Shown piece by piece: positions 31,564-41,574 of a DNA stretch of 64,000 nt. The first letter of the stretch is position 1. Each line of letters opens with the position of its first letter. The notes beneath the pieces were generated by a model. That model saw only the letters and a list, made by a program, of their open reading frames with translations. It was not told the origin of the DNA and made no database searches. A program made the position numbers and the translations under genes. The stretch is from an uncultured bacterium (GTDB lineage Bacteria; Cyanobacteriota; Vampirovibrionia; Gastranaerophilales; Gastranaerophilaceae): NCBI GenBank assembly GCA_946636615.1, contig CAMPBE010000001.1, forward strand, positions 1-64,000, given 5' to 3'.

Positions 31564-32605
31564 GTAATCTGTCCATTTTTTTATTATGCATTATAGAAGA
31601 AATTAATGCAGCTATAATGAATGTTAAACCGATTCCGCCTGTAACAACTTCCGGTAATTCTTTAACGGTAGAAACCAGCATTAAAACCGCCAATGCTCCT
31701 ATTGCCCAATGAGCGCCGTGTTCAAGATACAAAAATTGTTTTAATGTTTTCTTTTCAACTAACATGATTGTTAAAGAACGAACGAACATTGCACCTATCG
31801 CAAGACCTATGGAAATTATTATAATATCTTTGCTTATAGCAAAAGCACCTAATACACCGTCAAGAGAGAATGATGCATCAATTAATTCCAAATATATAAA
31901 GCTTACTAATCCTGTACAACCGGCAGCTTTTACAGAGCATTGTTCTAATCTCATTTGTTCATGTTTTTCCAAATAATGAGTAAAACCGTCTATCAACAAA
32001 TATGTGACAATACCGCATATGCCGGCAATCATAACTGATATTTTATGTTCTGAAGGTATAACATATTGTGTTGCTAAAAGTGCAAATAAAGAAATTAAAA
32101 TTTCAATACCTTTCATATGATCTAAATGTGCGAGCCAATTTTCTATTGGTCTAATCCAATGTACTTCTTTTTTATTGTCAAAGAAATAATTAAGAAATAA
32201 CATTATCAAAAACATTCCGCCAAATGTAACAATTGGGTCATGAGTTTCATGCAGATAATAAGCATATTTATCAACATCAGTAATTGCTATTTTTGCAACT
32301 TCTAACATTTTTAATTTTGCAAAAATCGAAACAACCAATATTGGGAATAAAAATCTCATTCCAAAAACTGCAATAATAATGCCCCAAGTAAGGAATCTGT
32401 GTCTCCATACGTGTGACATCTTTTCTAATTTCATTGCATTTACAACAGCGTTATCGAAAGATAGACTAATTTCTAACGATCCAAGTACCAATGCAATAAA
32501 AACGCATGCAAAACCACTCCCCGGATGTGTGTGTTCTCCCCAAAGAAATGCGCCAACTAAGCCTAAAAAAGTTACTATATATGATTCTAAAAAATATTCA
32601 AGCAT
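31535..32605 (-). CDS. DUF475/TerC-like integral membrane protein
   Basis: SFDNAVVNAMKL, EHGAHWAIGALA; multiple TM segments. Confidence 0.85.
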   Translation of the reverse strand: MLEYFLESYIVTFLGLVGAFLWGEHTHPGSGFACVFIALVLGSLEISLSFDNAVVNAMKLEKMSHVWRHRFLTWGIIIAVFGMRFLFPILVVSIFAKLKMLEVAKIAITDVDKYAYYLHETHDPIVTFGGMFLIMLFLNYFFDNKKEVHWIRPIENWLAHLDHMKGIEILISLFALLATQYVIPSEHKISVMIAGICGIVTYLLIDGFTHYLEKHEQMRLEQCSVKAAGCTGLVSFIYLELIDASFSLDGVLGAFAISKDIIIISIGLAIGAMFVRSLTIMLVEKKTLKQFLYLEHGAHWAIGALAVLMLVSTVKELPEVVTGGIGLTFIIAALISSIMHNKKMDRLLAEKENSNA

Positions 32606-32728
32606 AATACACCTCTGTTAATATTATGCTTGAAAAGTGTTAAATATCAATCATACATTATTATGAAATAGATAAATTTATAAATTTGATGTGTTTGAAA
32701 ATTTTCATGTTCTTGTTATACTTGAGTT

Positions 32729-33814
32729 ATGAAAGATATGTTAGACCAAATACTTCAAATAGAGAAGAAATATAACGAATTAGGTGTTACACTGTCTGAT
32801 CCTGCGGTAATTCAGGATTATAACAAGTTTAGAGATTTATCAAAGCAAAGAAAATCAATGGAAGAAACTGTAAATCTTTATTATGAGTGGAAAAGAGCCG
32901 TTGATGCAATTGAAGAAGCTAAAGAAATGATTCACGCAGAGTCAGATGAGGAAATGAAGTCGTTTTTGAAAGCAGAAATGGCTGAGAATGAGGCAAAACT
33001 TCCTGAATATGAAGAAAGAATGAAGGTTCTTCTTCTTCCTCGTGACCCTATGGATGATAAAGATATTATGCTCGAAATTAGAGGTGGTGCAGGCGGTGAT
33101 GAAGCAAATATTTTTGCAGGTGATTTAGCAAGAATGTATATGCGTTATGCAGATAAACAAGGCTGGCAAACTCAGGTTTTGAGCAAAACTGAATGCGAAG
33201 CCGGTGGTGTTTCAGAAATTATTATTTCAATGAAAGGTGATAGTATTTATTCAAAATTGAAGTATGAATCCGGTGTACACAGGGTTCAAAGAGTTCCTGC
33301 AACTGAATCTCAAGGCAGAGTTCATACCTCAACAGCAACAGTAGCTGTTATGCCTGAAGTTGATGATGTTGAAGTTGATTTGAATATGAATGATGTAGAA
33401 ATTACAACAGCCCGTTCAGGTGGCGCAGGCGGACAAAATGTTAATAAGGTAGAAACGGCTGCCAGAGTCTTTCACAAACCTACAGGTATTATGATTTTCT
33501 GTACTGAAGAACGTTCGCAGCTGCAAAATAAAGAAAGAGCTTTACAAATTTTGAAAGCGAAACTTTATGATATGGAAGTCCAAAAACAAATGCAAGAAAT
33601 TACAGACCTTCGTCGTTCGCAGGTTGGTACAGGTGACAGATCGGAACGTATTCGTACATATAATTTCCCACAAGGACGTTTGACAGATCACAGAATTAAC
33701 CACAACCTAAATGTTAATACTGTTATTGATGGTGATTTGGATGAATTGATAAAACTTCTTATGGAGCACGATCAAAAACTAAAACTTGAAAAACTTGCAG
33801 AGGTGAATGGTTAG
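32729..33814 (+). CDS. prfA: Peptide chain release factor 1
   Basis: [59 protein letters not shown] (GGQ), [13 protein letters not shown]. Confidence 0.97.
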   Translation: MKDMLDQILQIEKKYNELGVTLSDPAVIQDYNKFRDLSKQRKSMEETVNLYYEWKRAVDAIEEAKEMIHAESDEEMKSFLKAEMAENEAKLPEYEERMKVLLLPRDPMDDKDIMLEIRGGAGGDEANIFAGDLARMYMRYADKQGWQTQVLSKTECEAGGVSEIIISMKGDSIYSKLKYESGVHRVQRVPATESQGRVHTSTATVAVMPEVDDVEVDLNMNDVEITTARSGGAGGQNVNKVETAARVFHKPTGIMIFCTEERSQLQNKERALQILKAKLYDMEVQKQMQEITDLRRSQVGTGDRSERIRTYNFPQGRLTDHRINHNLNVNTVIDGDLDELIKLLMEHDQKLKLEKLAEVNG

Positions 33815-34059
33815 TGGTAGAACGTAAATGTATCGGTTGTGGACAGATAAAAGATTCAAAAGAACTTATAAAAATTACAAAAGAAAATTCGCACGGTGAC
33901 ATTGTTATAAACCACAGTAATAAAATATTTGGCAGATCGGTATATCTCTGTTATAATAAATCTTGTATAGAATCAGCTTTTAAAAAGAATAAAATTTCAA
34001 AAATATTAAAAGCATCTGTACCGGAAGATTTGAAAGGAAAATTAGTAAATGAGTTTTGA
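33814..34059 (+). CDS. ylxR: YlxR family RNA-binding protein
   Basis: RKCIGCGQIKDSKELIKI, GRSVYLCYNKSCIESAFKKN; GTG start overlapping the prfA stop. Confidence 0.9.
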   Translation: MVERKCIGCGQIKDSKELIKITKENSHGDIVINHSNKIFGRSVYLCYNKSCIESAFKKNKISKILKASVPEDLKGKLVNEF

Positions 34060-36544
34060 TACAATAAGAATTAATGAATTAGCAAAAGAACTTGGAATGA
34101 CAAGCAAAGAGGTCATTGAAAAATTTGCGCAAATATCAGTTACAGGCAAAACTCATTCAAGTACGGTTACAGTTGATCAAGTAAAAAGATTGAAAGATTT
34201 TATAGCATCAGGTGGTGTGAAAGAAGTTAAAAAACCTAAAGTTTTAGTCGTTAAAAAGGCTAAAAATACTGAAGCACCTGTTGTTGAAGAAATAAAAAAA
34301 GAAGAAAAGAAAGAAAAAACAGTAAAACCCGAAGCTTCAACCTCAAAAGTTGAAATTATAAAACCAAAAGCTTCTGCAAGCAGATTGGAAATTGTAAGAC
34401 GCGCGCCCCAAAGGCCGGATGGTTCTGATAGAAAATTCCCACCCAGAGCTACTAGACCAGAAAGACCTACTAGGGGAGAAAGACCGCAGAGACCCGAAAG
34501 AGTAGAAAGACCTAATAAAGAGGGAGTAAAGAAACCTTTTGAAAGACCATCAGGTGAAAGAAAGCCTATACAAAGAACAATAATTTCTCAAGATATTTAT
34601 GAAAATAAAGGCCCAGGCAGAAGACGTTCTGATAACAAAAAGAAAACAAAAGATTTTAATTCTAAAAAAGAAGAACAGGAACGAATTTCTTTAGAGAAAG
34701 CTGCAGCTCAAAAACATAAAAAAAGATCACATAAGGAGGAAGAAGCTGAAAAAGTAACTCAGATTGTTGTAAACAGAGCAATGACAATTTCTGAACTTTC
34801 TGAAAAAATTCAAAAAACTCCTGCCGAAATTATTAAGTTTTTAATGTTTCAAGGTGTTATGGCTACTGTAAATCAACTTATTGATGTTGATGTTATAAAA
34901 AAGATTTGTGCCGAATATGAGCTTGAAGTTCTTGATGAAGATATAGATGCTTTTATGGAAGAAGAGCTTGAAAAAGAAGAAAAAGTTAAAAAGCTCACTG
35001 AAGTAGATAAAAAATTATTAAAGAAACGCGCTCCTGTTGTTAGTATTATGGGACACGTTGACCACGGTAAAACAACGCTGTTAGATAGTATCAGAGCTTC
35101 AAAGCACAAAATTGTTGCAACCGAGGTTGGTGGTATTACGCAGTCAATAGGTGCTTATACAGTTTATCTTGACAATAAACAGGAAAAGAAAATAGTATTC
35201 GTTGATACTCCAGGTCACGAAGCGTTTACGGAAATGAGGGCACGTGGTGCTAAAGCTACGGATATTGCAATTCTTGTTGTTGCAGCTGATGACGGTATAA
35301 TGCCTCAGACTATTGAAGCAATTAACCACGCAAAAGCTGCAGATGTTCCTATTATTGTAGCGGTTAACAAAATTGATAAACCGGATGCAAACCCTGATAA
35401 GATTTTGCAACAATTGACAGAACATGGACTTGTTCCTGAAGAATGGGGCGGTGACACAATCACTGTAAAAGTTTCTGCTTTGCAAGGCTTAGGTATTGAT
35501 GAATTGTTAGAATATATTCTTCTTGTAGCTGATGTACAAGATTTGAAAGCTAATCCGAAAGCTGAAGCGTCAGGTGTTGTAATTGAAGCTAATTTGGATA
35601 AAGGTAAAGGCCCTGTTGCCACATTATTGGTTCAAAACGGAACATTAAGAGTTGGTAATTGTTTAGTTGTAGGTACTGCATGTGGTCGTGTCAGAGCATT
35701 ATTATCCGATGCCGGTGAAAGAATTCAAAAGGCTGAACCTTCTACTCCTGTAGAAATTTTAGGTTTGACAGAAGTTCCTCAGGCTGGGGATTATTTTGAA
35801 GTTGTTCAAAATGAAAAAGAAATGAAACAAATTGTTGAAGAAAGAAAACAAAAAGAACGTGAAAAACGTCTTGATGCTATGCTTCCTGCACACGTTAGAC
35901 GTGAGGCTGTTGCAGGTGAAGACGATATTCCTCAACTTAATTTGATTATCAAAGCCAATACAAACGGTTCTGCAGAGGCTGTATCACAAGCTATTGCGCA
36001 GCTTGAATCAACGGAAATTAAGACAAAAATTATTCACGTTGGTGTTGGCGATATTTCAGAAGCTGATGTTATGTTAGCTTCTGCGTCAGGTGCGTTGATT
36101 TTAGGATTTACAGTAAAAGAAGATTCAAATGCCTTGATTGCAGCTGAAAAAGAAGGTGTTACAATCAAGAAATACGATATTATTTATCAAATCCTAGAAG
36201 ATATTGAACAAACAATGTTGTCGCTTCTTGAACCTGAAGTTAAACAGGTTGAGCTTGGTAAAGCTGAAGTTCGTCAGGTATTTACTATTGGTAAGACAAC
36301 GAAAATCGCAGGATGCTATGTAACTGAAGGTAAAATTGTAAGAAGCAAGGATGCTGTTCTTTACCGTAACGGAGAAGAAGTATTCAGAGGTGCAATTGAT
36401 CAATTAAAACGTTTTAAAGATGATGTTAAAGAAGTTGCACAAGGCTTTGAATGCGGTATTTCTTTTGCTAAGTGGAATGATATTGAGGTTGGTGATATTA
36501 TAGAAGTTTCTACAACAGAAGAAGTTGAAAGAAAGAGTTTATAG
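34049..36544 (+). CDS. infB: Translation initiation factor IF-2
   Basis: SIMGHVDHGKTTLLD, DTPGHEAFTEMRARGA, NKIDKP; N-terminal IF2 domain. Confidence 0.98.
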   Translation: MSFDTIRINELAKELGMTSKEVIEKFAQISVTGKTHSSTVTVDQVKRLKDFIASGGVKEVKKPKVLVVKKAKNTEAPVVEEIKKEEKKEKTVKPEASTSKVEIIKPKASASRLEIVRRAPQRPDGSDRKFPPRATRPERPTRGERPQRPERVERPNKEGVKKPFERPSGERKPIQRTIISQDIYENKGPGRRRSDNKKKTKDFNSKKEEQERISLEKAAAQKHKKRSHKEEEAEKVTQIVVNRAMTISELSEKIQKTPAEIIKFLMFQGVMATVNQLIDVDVIKKICAEYELEVLDEDIDAFMEEELEKEEKVKKLTEVDKKLLKKRAPVVSIMGHVDHGKTTLLDSIRASKHKIVATEVGGITQSIGAYTVYLDNKQEKKIVFVDTPGHEAFTEMRARGAKATDIAILVVAADDGIMPQTIEAINHAKAADVPIIVAVNKIDKPDANPDKILQQLTEHGLVPEEWGGDTITVKVSALQGLGIDELLEYILLVADVQDLKANPKAEASGVVIEANLDKGKGPVATLLVQNGTLRVGNCLVVGTACGRVRALLSDAGERIQKAEPSTPVEILGLTEVPQAGDYFEVVQNEKEMKQIVEERKQKEREKRLDAMLPAHVRREAVAGEDDIPQLNLIIKANTNGSAEAVSQAIAQLESTEIKTKIIHVGVGDISEADVMLASASGALILGFTVKEDSNALIAAEKEGVTIKKYDIIYQILEDIEQTMLSLLEPEVKQVELGKAEVRQVFTIGKTTKIAGCYVTEGKIVRSKDAVLYRNGEEVFRGAIDQLKRFKDDVKEVAQGFECGISFAKWNDIEVGDIIEVSTTEEVERKSL

Positions 36545-36567
36545 TATTGTGATTTTAAAATAAAAGT

Positions 36568-36597
36568 AAAAAGGCTTATGATATATAAGCCTTTTTC
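36568..36597 (+). terminator. Rho-independent terminator after infB
   Basis: aaaaaggcttat-gat-atataagccttttt. Confidence 0.8.
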
Positions 36598-36639
36598 ATT
36601 TTCTTTTTTTTTTTTTTAATTTTTTTCAAAGAATTGATT

Positions 36640-37134
36640 TTATAAGCCCAGAAGTATTCTGTTGTTTATAGAAATCATATCCAGTTCGTTAAAAATATTC
36701 TGTTGTCTGTTAACTAAAACTTCAGCTCTCTGAGCTATGTCCTTCAAATCTGCTTGATAAACTTGAACTTGTTCATATTTAGATGGATCTTTTGCCATTA
36801 TGTATAATTTATTAGAAATTTTTTCAAGTAATTTTTCAAGCGAATCTTGATCGTTGTATTTTGCTCCGACATTTTGAGCAAAGTCTCTAGCTTCTGAAAC
36901 GAGCTGCTCTCTTGATGAATTACCTCCTCCTTGTTGTTGGTTGCCTGTACTGTTTTGTTTTGGCGCAGCCTCCGCCTGCGCTATTAATATTTGTGCCTGT
37001 GATTCAGTTGAAACGTATGATGGGTCTATGCCAAGTGCTTCAAGTCTTAACTTTGTAGAAGTACTTAATTCTTCTCCTTTATAGTTTGAAATCGCTGCAG
37101 ATTGTGTACTATAGATGTAACTGATTGACGACAT
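36640..37134 (-). CDS. Hypothetical protein, Gln/Gly-rich centre and helical C-terminus
   Basis: ORF with probable start MSSISYIYS. Confidence 0.55.
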   Translation of the reverse strand: MSSISYIYSTQSAAISNYKGEELSTSTKLRLEALGIDPSYVSTESQAQILIAQAEAAPKQNSTGNQQQGGGNSSREQLVSEARDFAQNVGAKYNDQDSLEKLLEKISNKLYIMAKDPSKYEQVQVYQADLKDIAQRAEVLVNRQQNIFNELDMISINNRILLGL

Positions 37135-37293
37135 AACCCAAATCCTTTCTTTCAACTATTTAATGTTCTTTTTTTTTAAGTCAATCAGTTTTGATATATT
37201 TTATTACGGCTATTTTTTTTAAAACTTTAGATAATTTTTAGTTAATTTTACATTTCTTAAATCTTATGTTACAATTTTAATAAGGATTTATAT

Positions 37294-38034
37294 ATGAAGA
37301 AAGCGGTTACTTTATTTATAATAATGCTTCTAATGAGTTCAGCAACTTTTGCTGTAGGTTACGAAAAAATAACTCCAGAGTATTTAAAATCTTCTCAAAG
37401 TACAAGTTATGAGCTTGTTAATGAAACATTAGCTATTATATTTAATAAGATAAAACCTCAAATTAGAACAAATAAATACCCTAAATATTTTGTTGATTAT
37501 AAATTGATTGCAGATGATGGAACGCAAAGTAAGAATTACAAATATGTGAAAAGTGGCAATGCTGAATTATTGTATACGGTTGATACAAATGAATTAAAAT
37601 ATGTGGCATTAGTTTGTCCTGAATTACAAAAATGTAGAATATTGTATGATTATCCAGAAGGAAAGCTGCATGCAGTACAGGTTTATGTATCAAAAGATGA
37701 ATATTTTACGTTTGGCCCTGACGGCAAATATGTTGATTATACTCCTTACGTAAAATCAGTACATGAAAAGGTGCAAAAAAATTGGAAAGTTCCAAAAAGA
37801 AAACAAATAGAAGCTCTTGCAAAAGGTCAAAAAGATTTGTTGGTTCAATTGGCGGTTACCGTTGGCAGGGATGGTAATGTTAAAAAGATGCTTGTGTTAA
37901 AATCTTCTAAAATAAGAGATTTGGACAACAATGCAATAAGTTCGGTTAAATTAGCTGCGCCGTTTGATGCTTTCCCTGAGAATTTTTTTAATGATGAAAT
38001 AGTAATTACGCTGAATTTTAATTTTAGCTTATAA
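37294..38034 (+). CDS. Secreted protein with TonB-like C-terminal domain
   Basis: Signal peptide; VQLAVTVGRDGNVKKMLVLKSSKIRDLDNNAISSVKLAAPFDAFP. Confidence 0.7.
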   Translation: MKKAVTLFIIMLLMSSATFAVGYEKITPEYLKSSQSTSYELVNETLAIIFNKIKPQIRTNKYPKYFVDYKLIADDGTQSKNYKYVKSGNAELLYTVDTNELKYVALVCPELQKCRILYDYPEGKLHAVQVYVSKDEYFTFGPDGKYVDYTPYVKSVHEKVQKNWKVPKRKQIEALAKGQKDLLVQLAVTVGRDGNVKKMLVLKSSKIRDLDNNAISSVKLAAPFDAFPENFFNDEIVITLNFNFSL

Positions 38035-40977
38035 TTCTAAACCGTTGAGTTGGCAGAATGAACGTAATACATTTTGAGCTTTTTTAAGGTCTTTGTATAC
38101 ATATTTATTTTGAGTTTCTTCTATAAGAACTCTTGCCATGGCATACAATTTATCTGCGGTCTGAAGATAATTTAGTTGGTGTTTAGATTTGACAAGCCCT
38201 ACTTCTTGATAATATTTACCGTATAACAGATATAATCTTGATAATATATCTTTAAGATTATATTTTTTAGCAATCATTATTGCGCTTTCAATGTTTATTT
38301 TAGCTGTTTCAAAATCTGATGTTGTAATACAGCATTTTGCAATAACTGTTTTTAACAATATTGTAAAGAAATAATTATCAATTTTTGGATTTTGAGCTAC
38401 AGCAAGAGCCTGCTCTGCAATTTCCATTGCATTTTGAGGACCTTCTATATCCAATGTCGCGTCGGCTATCAAAAACCAAGTTAGCAATGCGCCAAGAGCC
38501 ATTTTTTCTTTTGCAAAATAAGCAATCTGGTCATTATAGATATTCATTGCCTGTTTTGTATTGTCGCTATCTCTAAATACTTTTCCTAATAAAGTTTTCA
38601 GAATATTTTTTGTAAAATTATCACCGTTATTATTGGCAAAAGTTACAATTTGGAATAAATCTTCTTGCATACGATTATAATTTTTTCTAAAGAAATTATT
38701 GATTATGTTTATAAAATTCCATCTTAAAATTGTCATGTTATCCATAACATTTTCTCTGTACAATTTTAATACTTCTTCAAGAATTTTTTCAGAAGCTTGG
38801 AAATTTCCTTTCATGGTGTTGGCAAAAGCAAGTGTCAATTTGGTTTTGCATATAAATAATTCGTCTTGAATGTTGTTGCGTTCAATAATTTCAAAGATTA
38901 TGGTTAAAATTTCAAAAGCTCTGTCGTTACCTTGAAGAACAAGTGCGTTAGCTAATGTCAAATATGTTTTTAGCCAAGTCTCGTATAATAATGGTGCACG
39001 AGAATCTCGCATGCAACTCTTTTTGCTAAAAAATTTGTCAAATACAGGCATTATTTCGTTATCTATCATATTTATAACTTGGCCACAGTTTCCGATATTT
39101 AACAGAGCATTAAGCTTTGTAGTTTTTAAAAGAGCTATTTCAATTGTATTTTCCGGCTTTGTTTTTTCCAATACGGAATCAACACATTCGACTTCTCCAA
39201 AATAATTACCTGTTTTTCTGCAGCAAGAAGAAAGATATGCCAATAATTCAATTTCTCTTGGACTATCACCTATTGCTTGGGCATTAGAAATTGCATCCGG
39301 TAAGTATTCCATTGCTTCTTGAGGATTTGAATTTGCAAGAAGCTTGCCAAGGCGCTCTGATATATTGTATCTGATTTTTAAAGTCTCACTCTCGTCAAGC
39401 TCATTGATCAATGCCATTGATTGTTTTTGTGAAATTGCATATAAATTTAAATCTCCTACATATGCGGCTAATCGGGTGTTTTTGCTCCAAATATCCAATG
39501 CTAATTTAGGTTGCTTTAAATTTTGGGCAATTATGCCTAAAATGGCATGTGAATTTAAAGTGAAAGCTGAAAGATATTTAAATATTTGTTTATTAATTTT
39601 GTCGTAATTTTCATCTTTTGATGCTGTTTTTATAATTGTTTCCCACAAAAGTTGAGATGAAAATTCAAAATATATTTCATTAACAGGGTTGATATAGTTC
39701 ATATTTTTTAAATATATAAGAATTTTCTTAAATTTTTTATTGTCAATATTAAAAATTTCTTTTAAAAGATTAACATTTATTTTATCTCCTATAATAGCAG
39801 ATGCGAGTAAAACATTGTATGCATTGGGGTTCAAATAAGATAAAAGTGCCAAACGATGTTCTAATAAAGATTTGAATGTTGTACCGAGCTCAAATGGTTG
39901 TTCGCTTAATACACAATCATTTTTTAAACAAAGTGCGTGGTTTATATATGATGGGTTGCCTTTACTGATTTTATAAATTTCTTGTAGTTCAGATGTTGAT
40001 ATTTGTGGAAAATTTTTTATCTTTTTTGTTTTTTGGTTTGTTAACAATGTTAGTTGCTTGTATTCAAGCGGTGCAATGCATACATCTAAGTATATACTGT
40101 CTTCTCTGTTGGTCTGGAAATAAAAATAACCCTTTGATGGCTTAGCTTCATTGTATAAAAGAAGTAGTTTTAAATTTTTCCAAACATTTTCATTTTTAAT
40201 ATATCTGTTTATAAATTCATATGAAAAGCCGTCTATAAATTCAAAATTATCTATTACAAAAATAAATTTTTTAGATTCAATAATTTTGTCAAATATTTTA
40301 TTTAAAAAGTTAAAAGTTTTATTTTTACAAGTTGCTATATCTTCAAATATTCCTTCTTTTGTTGGGTATAAAAAATTTAGCAAATCAAAAATTTCATTAC
40401 TATTTAATTCAGGAAATTCATTTGTAAAATAATCGGATGCATCCTGTTTGAATTGCAAATTATCTATGCAAAAATTGGGTAACTTAAATATATTTAATAA
40501 TATATCTTGAATAATTCCGCCAGGTGTTATTTGTGTTATTGGAGTACACTTGCCGTACAACCATAAATAATCTTTAAGTTCTTTGACTATTGTCTTTAAT
40601 ACAAGGCTTTTACCGCTACCTTTTTCTCCGCATATTGAAAAAATCTTTTTTTCCGGTGATGATATCCCTTTTATTATAAGTTCTTTCGCACTTTGCTGAG
40701 ACACCATATTAGCACAGTATTCAAGTGTAATGTTGTCGGTTATTGCCGGTTTTTCAAAAGAATAACCGCATTTTCTGCACTTATCTGTATTAGGGAAATT
40801 TACGCTGCTACAATTGGGACAAAGTTTTAGAATTTCTGTTCCACATTTTTTACAATTATATTCAAATAAAGAATTAATAGTCCCGCATTTTTTACAAATC
40901 AACCCGGTACGAGCCTTACAATAAGGGCATTTTAGCGTATTGTCAGGAATTGTTTTTTTACATATAGGACAAATCAT
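38029..40977 (-). CDS. Zinc-ribbon / AAA ATPase / TPR protein
   Basis: Repeated CxxC (CPICKK, CPYCKA, CKKCGT, CPNCSS, CRKCGY); Walker A GEKGSGKS; Walker B FIFVIDNFE; helical repeats. Confidence 0.8.
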   Translation of the reverse strand: MICPICKKTIPDNTLKCPYCKARTGLICKKCGTINSLFEYNCKKCGTEILKLCPNCSSVNFPNTDKCRKCGYSFEKPAITDNITLEYCANMVSQQSAKELIIKGISSPEKKIFSICGEKGSGKSLVLKTIVKELKDYLWLYGKCTPITQITPGGIIQDILLNIFKLPNFCIDNLQFKQDASDYFTNEFPELNSNEIFDLLNFLYPTKEGIFEDIATCKNKTFNFLNKIFDKIIESKKFIFVIDNFEFIDGFSYEFINRYIKNENVWKNLKLLLLYNEAKPSKGYFYFQTNREDSIYLDVCIAPLEYKQLTLLTNQKTKKIKNFPQISTSELQEIYKISKGNPSYINHALCLKNDCVLSEQPFELGTTFKSLLEHRLALLSYLNPNAYNVLLASAIIGDKINVNLLKEIFNIDNKKFKKILIYLKNMNYINPVNEIYFEFSSQLLWETIIKTASKDENYDKINKQIFKYLSAFTLNSHAILGIIAQNLKQPKLALDIWSKNTRLAAYVGDLNLYAISQKQSMALINELDESETLKIRYNISERLGKLLANSNPQEAMEYLPDAISNAQAIGDSPREIELLAYLSSCCRKTGNYFGEVECVDSVLEKTKPENTIEIALLKTTKLNALLNIGNCGQVINMIDNEIMPVFDKFFSKKSCMRDSRAPLLYETWLKTYLTLANALVLQGNDRAFEILTIIFEIIERNNIQDELFICKTKLTLAFANTMKGNFQASEKILEEVLKLYRENVMDNMTILRWNFINIINNFFRKNYNRMQEDLFQIVTFANNNGDNFTKNILKTLLGKVFRDSDNTKQAMNIYNDQIAYFAKEKMALGALLTWFLIADATLDIEGPQNAMEIAEQALAVAQNPKIDNYFFTILLKTVIAKCCITTSDFETAKINIESAIMIAKKYNLKDILSRLYLLYGKYYQEVGLVKSKHQLNYLQTADKLYAMARVLIEETQNKYVYKDLKKAQNVLRSFCQLNGLEL

Positions 40978-41540
40978 TATACCAGTGCCTGTCTAATTTC
41001 ACCCATTAATTTGAATAGTCGCTTTGAAACTTCAGATTGTGATATGCTTAATTCATCAGATATTTCTTTTTGAGTTAAGCCGTGTTCATATCTTAAATAA
41101 TATAATTTTAAATAATTTTTGTCAGGATTACTTTTATCAATTTCATATACAGAATCTGAAATTTTTTGTAATATATCTTTTTTTAATGCTAAATCTTCAG
41201 GAGTATCAATAATATCCACAGGTTCATACACTATTTTTATGTTTGAATAATTTGGTATTAGGGCTTGTTCTTCAATCGAAATTGTTTTTGTTGGAACAAA
41301 ACTGCCCTGACTGCGTCTTAAACGACCTTCATTTTTTAGCACATTTAGAATTGATGTGGTTGCAATCTTTTTTAGGTATGCTTCTAAAGTAGCATCTGAC
41401 GTGATAGTTTTAATAATTAATAAAGATCTTTTGCATGTTTCGTTAAAAAAATCTTCATACAAATCTTCATTATTTGTATATTTTCTATCATTTTTTATTA
41501 TTTTTTCAATTAAATTGATTTTGTCCTGCTCTAATTCCAC
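40977..41540 (-). CDS. ECF-like sigma-70 factor
   Basis: Region 4-like LKLYYLRYEHGLTQKEISDELSISQSEVSKRLFKLM; TAATG overlap with the next gene. Confidence 0.75.
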   Translation of the reverse strand: MELEQDKINLIEKIIKNDRKYTNNEDLYEDFFNETCKRSLLIIKTITSDATLEAYLKKIATTSILNVLKNEGRLRRSQGSFVPTKTISIEEQALIPNYSNIKIVYEPVDIIDTPEDLALKKDILQKISDSVYEIDKSNPDKNYLKLYYLRYEHGLTQKEISDELSISQSEVSKRLFKLMGEIRQALV

Positions 41541-41574
41541 AATAAGGTCTCCGTTTACCTAAAGTATATCATAA

